From G963667145 sp963676515 [NCBI: Candidatus Cloacimonadota bacterium] (GTDB lineage Bacteria; Cloacimonadota; Cloacimonadia; G963667145), in the NCBI GenBank assembly GCA_963676515.1, contig OY781061.1, forward strand, positions 806,001-870,000: 64,000 bases of DNA, read 5' to 3'. A model generated the notes under the pieces. The model saw only the letters and a program-made list of their open reading frames with translations. It was not told the DNA's origin and ran no database searches. The translations under genes and the position numbers were made by a program. Below, in pieces: positions 58,267 to 64,000 of this stretch. Position 1 is the stretch's first letter; every line of letters starts with the position of its first letter.

Positions 58267-61200
58267 ATCAAAGCATTGAGAATTTTTAGTGTTTTTGCTT
58301 TATTTTGTGCTTTCCTGCTAACAGGCTGTACCGATGTGATCATAAGTGAGGACGCTTTGGATCCGCCAGATACGGTCGCAGCCTCTATGGGAAGCTATGA
58401 TGATTATATTTTGGTGGACTGGTACTCTGCTGGTGAGAAGGTTAGTAGTCTTATTTCTTACGATTTGTATCGAGCAACATCGGAGAGTGGGGAGTATAAT
58501 CTGCTGGCTGATGGTACTAAGTCTCGGACTTATGCGGATGAGAGAAGCACTACCAATCTGGAGTATGGGCAGGTTTACTATTATAAAGTTCGCAAAGAGA
58601 AGGGTGATAGAAAATCTATTTATAGTCCTGTAGGTGCGGGATATTTGCAAGTGCATACTATCGTGGGTAACTCGCTAGAGGCTTCGAAAGGTACTTATGT
58701 GGGAAAGGTGAAGCTGAGCTGGTCGGCATCAGATGATATGGCTGATTACGATGCTCAAGAGTTCTTTTATCGGGTGTATTATGCGGCAGACGAGTCTCCT
58801 ACTTTGGAAAGCTCTTATCAAGATTTTGATGATTTGAGTGTGACTGAGGTCTTCGTAGAAGACCTATCTATTGGGGTTAATTACTATTTTGCTGTGCAGG
58901 TGGTTTCTAAGAATTTTAGCTTTATTAAGTCTAAGCTGTCCCTTGCAGCTCAAGGGTGTGTGAAAATACCATCACCAGAGACTGTAGAAGGGTCTAAGGG
59001 TACTTATGCGGATTCTGTGGAGGTTAGCTGGTCGGAAGTGACTGGAGTAGATGGCTTTATCGTTTATTACAAGAGAAATCTCGAGAGCGAAGATTATGTT
59101 ATCTTGGCAGAGGTTTCTGCGGGTAGTGCAGAGTATATTAGCAGAAAGGTTTATCATAAGCCTACAAGCAAGGATGTGACTTACTTATATGATGTGAGGT
59201 CTGTGCTTTCGGATGGTTTGTCCGAAATTGTGGAGCGTGTGGAAAGCGAGGATGGCTATTTGCAAAATCTTGGTTTCTGCGGAATAGGCGTGCCAGAGAA
59301 CTTTAGCCTTGAGTATCGAAATGAAGTTTTGGTTTTGAGTTGGGATAAATTAGAGAATGTTACTTTTTATGAGGTTACTGCTGCCAGAGACCTCTTCGGT
59401 GTAGCTTCAGATACGCTTCGCTTTGACCTTGATGATGTTGTGTCTGTGGGTGATAGGATGGAGTACTCTTTCCCAGATGAAAATCTTAGCTTGGGTGTTT
59501 CTTATGTGTTTGCTTTGAGAGGTGGTAGGAAAGTAGACGATTATCATGAAGTTTTTTCTGGATTTTCCAGTTTGATAAAAGGCTCTTTGCCTGTCCCTAG
59601 CCCGTATGTGCTGTATGCTAGCAAAGGGAAAGACGATCTGACTATTACCTGGAGAGTGGATGAGAATATCACAAAATGCCTTCTTTATTATGGTAAGTAT
59701 GTGGGTAAATACTACTATCTGGGAGAGGCTAAATCTGCAGATGGAGTGTTTAGTCTTGTGCATAATAAGGCGATGGATGCTAATTTCCAAGAAGGGACGA
59801 AGTATTATTATAAAGCTAAGTCTGTCGTTGGTACGAATACTTCTGACTTTTCGGAGATGGATACTGGATGGACCAGAGTAGCTCCGCCAGAAGGGTTTAG
59901 AGCTGATAGCACTTCTTGCTATACAATTGATTTGAGTTGGTTGCCGTCGAATGGAGCCTCTTATTATGTGCTGTATAGAGATCAAAAAGATGCACCTTTG
60001 GATACGATTTATGATGATGGCGAGTCTAATTATTACACCTATCACGATGAGGGAACGCTCTCTCCTAGCACAAGTTATACTTATTACTTGAGAGCGAGCA
60101 GTGACTTTGCGGGTGTTTCTGATTTCGCCGATACGGTGGTAACTACCGCCTTGGAAGCTCCTTACAATCTAGAGTGCGTGAATGATGCGGTAGGTTCTGT
60201 CAAACTGAGCTGGGAAGTGAGAGGTACAGAGAACTCGGCTTTGGTGACGAAGGTGTATCGCTACGAAAAAGATGCTCCTTTGACCTCGGGACAATGGCTT
60301 ACAGATGTGAGTATTATTGGGACTGAAGCGGAGGATTTCACGGGTGTGCCGGGCAAAGTTTACAATTACTATGTGACGGTGTCTCTGCCGAAGATAGGTG
60401 AGTCTGTACCGAGTAATGTGGTTGTGGGATTTTCCAAGCTGGAAGCTCCTACAGGATTGTCGGTGAGCAAAGGGAAGTTCTCGGACAAGATAGAGGTGAG
60501 TTGGACGGGAAATCCTGACCAAGGTGCTGAGCGTTATAAAGTTTATAGACAAACTTTTACACAAGCAAAAGTGGCAGAGGGTGTTTGGGAAGTAGTGGCG
60601 AGCGTGGCTTGTTCTGAAGAGAAGAAGACGATTACTTATTACGACTCTTACCTGATGAAAAGCGATAAGTATTACGCTTACTATTTGCAAGCTGATAGGA
60701 CCGACTATGCGGCAGCAGGTGGAGACGCTCTGACCTCTAGAATAGATACGGGCTATGTCTCTATCGCTCCAGTGACGATACTGGATGCTTCATGGGGAGA
60801 TTACGCAGATAGTGTGCGGATAGTGTTCGAGAGGAACGCTCTTGCCCAGCAGTATTGGGTGTATTATAGATTGGACACTTTTTCGTCGTTTAAGCCTCTG
60901 AATTTCCAAGCTGACGGATCTAATATCCTCTTGGCAAGTGTTGTGGGGAGCGAAGACACGCTGGAATACACCATGGATGTGAAGACGAATGCTGGTCTTC
61001 GCGATGGCGAGATGTTGCTTTTGTCGATGAGGGCTTTTAGCGATGCGTGTCACAATGTGGCGAGCGATGACTGGGCTTCAGCTTTTGGGAATCAATATCC
61101 AGCTTATCTGAAGTTCCCTGCTCCGAGTAGCTTAATTGCTGAGAAGGGTGGCAAGCTGAATGTAGAGCTCAGCTGGCAAGCGAACTTTGAGGCGAACTTG

Positions 61201-64000
61201 GATGGTTATGAGGTCTGGCGACGGGAGCGTAACAACACGAGTTCTGATTACGAGAAGATAGACGAAGTGAGTACAGAGAGCTACCAAGATTTGAAATATG
61301 ACAAGGGGCGAATGTACTCTTATCAGGTTAGGGCTTACAGCCAGAGCTTGCAGAAGAAACTCAAGCTGTTTTCAGGGCTGGATTCGGGATTAGTAGTTTC
61401 AGGGTTTTCAAATGTAGATTCTGGGTTTGTTCGTTTGGATGAGATTAGCGGTTTTGCTGTTTCGGGGGAAAATGGCACAGCGAAACCGGATACGATTTTT
61501 ATAGAGCTGAACTCTGTGGGTGATAAGGCTGAATATAGTTTTTATTACAAAGAAGAGGGAAGTAGTAATCCTTTCGCGGAGCTAAGTCCAGCATTGCAAA
61601 ACTTTAGGCTAGAGAGCGGAGTGTGGAAAGGTAGCTGGGCTGTGGTAGATCGCAATAAATATGAAATCTTTGCTACGGCGACCTCGGGGCATATCAAAGA
61701 CGATGGCTCGAAAGATAGCGTCAAGAGTGAGACATTGGTGGGATATCGGACTCCTGCTCCTCCCGACAGTATTACGGCGAGCAAGTTTAATTATCCTGAC
61801 AAAATAAAGGTAGAGTGGGAAAATGAAAACTCAGCCAACTCTTATAACATAAAAAGAACTACCTTGGAAACTGCTGATGTTACTTATTACCGTGGAGTGT
61901 CGGCAGATGATGACACACCATCTTACGGATTGGATGACGATGGTGGAACGAATGATATGACTCTTACTGATAAGGCTGTATCGAGAGGATACTCTTATCT
62001 GTATCAGGTAGAGGCTGTGTGCGATAACGGTGCGACGGGCTACTCTGAGTATGTGGATGCTACCGATAGTGTGGCAGCGACAGGATATGTTCAGCTGGGA
62101 GAGGTGGAAGCTGTCTACGCTAGCAAAGGGAAGTATTATCAATACATAGATGTTTCGTGGGATGCTGCGGCTTTAGCCGATAGCTATGCGGTTTATCGCT
62201 TGGACATGTCATCTGGAGATGATAAGTCAGATTTCCTCTACTATGGTAATGATCCTATAGCTACAGTGGACTCACTGCGGTATCTTGATGTTCCGCCAGA
62301 TGTGAATGCTTACTACTATCGGATATTGCCGTGCGTGTGGGTAGATGGCAATAAGATGGAAGCGGAAGCTTCTAAGGAGCTCTTTACAGATGAGCCGAAG
62401 GGATGGAGGGCTCTGGAGCCTCCGGTGATGGACTCGATTACGACGCACTTGGTGGACACTATCGAGATTAGTTGGGACAAGCTAACTGATGCGGTGAGCT
62501 ATCGCCTGTATAAGCAAGAGGTTGATTTGTTCGGCAAGGTCGACCCAACCTTCTTAGTGGCTGTGGGCGACACGATGATTTATCAAGATGTGATATCGCA
62601 AGAGTATGCGGGGCTTGGTTATTATTACTTCGTGCAAGGGGTAACGGCGACTGGTCAGACGACAGCACTGAGTGATGCCTCGGATGTGGGAGCGGCTAAG
62701 CTGTACCCAGTGCAAAGCATAGATATGACGGTGATATCTGCGGATGATAAGGTGCAAGTTACTTGGGTGGTTGCGGACAATACCGACTTCGTGCGGATTG
62801 AATATGCTTCAGCATCAAATACAAATGCGGGCAAAGTTTTCTCTGCGGAGTATGATAGCTGGAGACCGAACTTGAGTGAGGGCGAGTGGGGCTATGTGAG
62901 CATCGTGTCTATCGGCAAATACAATGAGTCCGAAGCGGTGAGGGACAGTGTGCTAGCACCGCTGAAAGCAGTGGAAATCATAAGCATATCCAGAGGCAAA
63001 GATGACACGATACAGGTGGTGGTGAAGACCAACAGAGAACCAACTCTGATAGCTGTATATCGCTGTGATGACTATGAGATTTGTCAAAACTCCGAAGATT
63101 CTCTCTACGCTTTCTCGCAAAGGGGAAGCGAGGGTGTTGAGAAGGTTCTCTTCTCTGCAGCAGGGCTAGCTCCTACGAAACCATGGGTGCAAGATGGAGA
63201 TGAGTATCAGCTCAACGATGTGGATGCTGCTTTAAATAAAGGTCAGAAATATTTTTATAGAGTAAATTATACGAGGGATGCGTCAAATGTCGTTTGGTCG
63301 GAGATGTCTAGCTACTCTAGCCAGACATATGGCTGGACGACACCAGAAGTGCCTGTGATAGATAGTGTGAGCAAAAATGAGCTAGGGGAAATCGAAGTTA
63401 AATGGAATCAGGTTGCTTATGGCGATGCTTATCGATTGTCCAAGAGCTGGGTGGAAGATGGAGTGCAGATGTATGATACGATAGCTGCTTCCAACCAAAA
63501 AAGCGACACTGTATATAGTGATGAGAAGGTGATACCAGGGAAATACTACACTTATGCTGTTCAGACTTATGTGCTCTTGAGTGATGCTTATTCTGCTCTG
63601 AGCCAAGCTGATAGTGGCTATGCGAAGCTAGTGGCACCTATTATTGATGCCTCCAAAGGTTTGTTTGAGGACTCTGTTCGGCTGCGGTGGGATGTGGGTG
63701 AGGGAGTAAAAGACCCGGGAGCAGGAGCAGAGCAGTTCATAATCTCCAGAGGGTCGGCTAGTGTGTCTGCATTGTTGCCGATAGATACGATAGATTATGG
63801 TGGAGAGCTAGAGGTCGTTTATTACGACACACTAGGGCTAAGTGCAGATGGCTTTGACTTCTACTATTATCGGGTGTCTGCAGTAGCTGGAGGCTTGACT
63901 TCTGAGGCGTCAGAGCTTGATTCTGGTTGGGTGAAGTTATCGCCTGTTTACGATTTGGCAGCTACAGATGGAAATTATACAGACAGTGTCTATATCACTT
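58267..64000 (+). CDS. Giant multi-domain fibronectin-type-III lipoprotein (3' end beyond window)
   Basis: One plus-strand frame is open from 58255 to the right edge, more than 1,911 codons, with no stop. Its N-terminus is a lipoprotein signal peptide with hydrophobic FALFCAFLLTGC (lipobox LTGC). The body is a chain of about 19 diverged fibronectin-III-like modules of 80-115 residues, each opening with a strand like ASKGTYADSVEVSW and containing YxVYR...YYYxV turns. Such arrays act as extended adhesins or surface scaffolds, which is inference here. The start is odd: AAGGAG (58254-58259) is 7 nt before an ATC codon (58267), and the first standard start in frame is TTG 58276, too far from that site. 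ATC or TTG initiation remains open. The minus strand beneath shows only short spurious frames. Confidence 0.88.
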   Translation, partial: MKALRIFSVFALFCAFLLTGCTDVIISEDALDPPDTVAASMGSYDDYILVDWYSAGEKVSSLISYDLYRATSESGEYNLLADGTKSRTYADERSTTNLEYGQVYYYKVRKEKGDRKSIYSPVGAGYLQVHTIVGNSLEASKGTYVGKVKLSWSASDDMADYDAQEFFYRVYYAADESPTLESSYQDFDDLSVTEVFVEDLSIGVNYYFAVQVVSKNFSFIKSKLSLAAQGCVKIPSPETVEGSKGTYADSVEVSWSEVTGVDGFIVYYKRNLESEDYVILAEVSAGSAEYISRKVYHKPTSKDVTYLYDVRSVLSDGLSEIVERVESEDGYLQNLGFCGIGVPENFSLEYRNEVLVLSWDKLENVTFYEVTAARDLFGVASDTLRFDLDDVVSVGDRMEYSFPDENLSLGVSYVFALRGGRKVDDYHEVFSGFSSLIKGSLPVPSPYVLYASKGKDDLTITWRVDENITKCLLYYGKYVGKYYYLGEAKSADGVFSLVHNKAMDANFQEGTKYYYKAKSVVGTNTSDFSEMDTGWTRVAPPEGFRADSTSCYTIDLSWLPSNGASYYVLYRDQKDAPLDTIYDDGESNYYTYHDEGTLSPSTSYTYYLRASSDFAGVSDFADTVVTTALEAPYNLECVNDAVGSVKLSWEVRGTENSALVTKVYRYEKDAPLTSGQWLTDVSIIGTEAEDFTGVPGKVYNYYVTVSLPKIGESVPSNVVVGFSKLEAPTGLSVSKGKFSDKIEVSWTGNPDQGAERYKVYRQTFTQAKVAEGVWEVVASVACSEEKKTITYYDSYLMKSDKYYAYYLQADRTDYAAAGGDALTSRIDTGYVSIAPVTILDASWGDYADSVRIVFERNALAQQYWVYYRLDTFSSFKPLNFQADGSNILLASVVGSEDTLEYTMDVKTNAGLRDGEMLLLSMRAFSDACHNVASDDWASAFGNQYPAYLKFPAPSSLIAEKGGKLNVELSWQANFEANLDGYEVWRRERNNTSSDYEKIDEVSTESYQDLKYDKGRMYSYQVRAYSQSLQKKLKLFSGLDSGLVVSGFSNVDSGFVRLDEISGFAVSGENGTAKPDTIFIELNSVGDKAEYSFYYKEEGSSNPFAELSPALQNFRLESGVWKGSWAVVDRNKYEIFATATSGHIKDDGSKDSVKSETLVGYRTPAPPDSITASKFNYPDKIKVEWENENSANSYNIKRTTLETADVTYYRGVSADDDTPSYGLDDDGGTNDMTLTDKAVSRGYSYLYQVEAVCDNGATGYSEYVDATDSVAATGYVQLGEVEAVYASKGKYYQYIDVSWDAAALADSYAVYRLDMSSGDDKSDFLYYGNDPIATVDSLRYLDVPPDVNAYYYRILPCVWVDGNKMEAEASKELFTDEPKGWRALEPPVMDSITTHLVDTIEISWDKLTDAVSYRLYKQEVDLFGKVDPTFLVAVGDTMIYQDVISQEYAGLGYYYFVQGVTATGQTTALSDASDVGAAKLYPVQSIDMTVISADDKVQVTWVVADNTDFVRIEYASASNTNAGKVFSAEYDSWRPNLSEGEWGYVSIVSIGKYNESEAVRDSVLAPLKAVEIISISRGKDDTIQVVVKTNREPTLIAVYRCDDYEICQNSEDSLYAFSQRGSEGVEKVLFSAAGLAPTKPWVQDGDEYQLNDVDAALNKGQKYFYRVNYTRDASNVVWSEMSSYSSQTYGWTTPEVPVIDSVSKNELGEIEVKWNQVAYGDAYRLSKSWVEDGVQMYDTIAASNQKSDTVYSDEKVIPGKYYTYAVQTYVLLSDAYSALSQADSGYAKLVAPIIDASKGLFEDSVRLRWDVGEGVKDPGAGAEQFIISRGSASVSALLPIDTIDYGGELEVVYYDTLGLSADGFDFYYYRVSAVAGGLTSEASELDSGWVKLSPVYDLAATDGNYTDSVYIT

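Noticed and set aside
58318-63637. Series of short minus-strand frames under the last 5.7 kb
   Set aside because: They all lie opposite one continuous plus-strand frame that has a signal peptide, lipobox and repeated FN3 motifs; the minus translations are low-complexity and unrelated to each other.
1-64000. tRNA, rRNA, CRISPR arrays, insertion sequences or prophage genes
   Set aside because: No cloverleaf-like sequence in the intergenic gaps, no regularly spaced short repeats, no transposase, integrase or phage structural motifs were seen.

Overview
The window looks like chromosome from a low-G+C, double-membrane (Gram-negative type), probably anaerobic bacterium. The double membrane is indicated by an LPS export set (kdsC, lptC, lptA, lptB), a LolA carrier and many lipoprotein signal peptides. 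Anaerobic hydrogen metabolism is indicated by the complete [FeFe]-hydrogenase maturase set (hydE, hydF, hydG plus a TM1266-type regulator). HPr, HPr kinase and enzyme I are present without any sugar-specific permease. I cannot assign a phylum from sequence alone. There are no tRNA, rRNA, IS or CRISPR features.

Layout. From 0 to 22.9 kb every gene is on the minus strand and tightly packed, often with overlapping starts and stops: prfB with a programmed frameshift, an antiporter fused to a PTS EIIA domain, a Fic-like protein, nucleoside/carbon metabolism (fba, guaD, deoC, proA, dCMP deaminase), a DUF512 protein, thyX, the lpt genes, def, yajC, a parvulin lipoprotein, a candidate oriC, dnaA, lspA, yggT, ptsI, ptsH, hprK and hpf. 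At about 23 kb transcription flips to plus: ychF, ftsK, lolA, fusA, manC, a DUF368 lipid-phosphate transporter, an unknown membrane protein, a TauE exporter, and an EIIA-CBS protein beside an ArsB/NhaD-type permease. At 36-37.5 kb lie two paralogous small lipoproteins with the same promoter and signal peptide but different bodies. From 37.6 to 48 kb come the hydG operon, rnhB, an Abi_2 gene behind a structured RNA element, a 2-hydroxyacid dehydrogenase, a NYN-LOTUS protein, a MarR regulator with two MATE pumps, and metG. From 48 to 58 kb lie groES, a catalytically dead HtrA, ispD, xseA, hydF-hydE, a FadR-type regulator, and an aminotransferase-leader peptide-trpB unit. The window ends inside a very long fibronectin-type-III lipoprotein gene (more than 1,911 codons).

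How it works together. Enzyme I, HPr and HPr kinase form a phosphorelay whose only EIIA outlets visible here are one domain fused to a cation/proton antiporter and one EIIA-CBS protein next to an ion permease. This suggests a regulatory PTS acting on ion transport rather than sugar uptake. Hydrogenase maturation genes are split over two loci, each with its own regulator candidate. The most notable observations are: a trp leader peptide ending in Trp-Trp-stop before a standalone trpB; HydG with Gly in place of one auxiliary-cluster Cys; an HtrA without its catalytic triad; a Fic protein with Gln for the catalytic His; a tandem-domain ThyX; an Abi_2 gene whose ribosome-binding-like sequence sits in an RNA stem; and lipoprotein paralogs that share only their 5' module.
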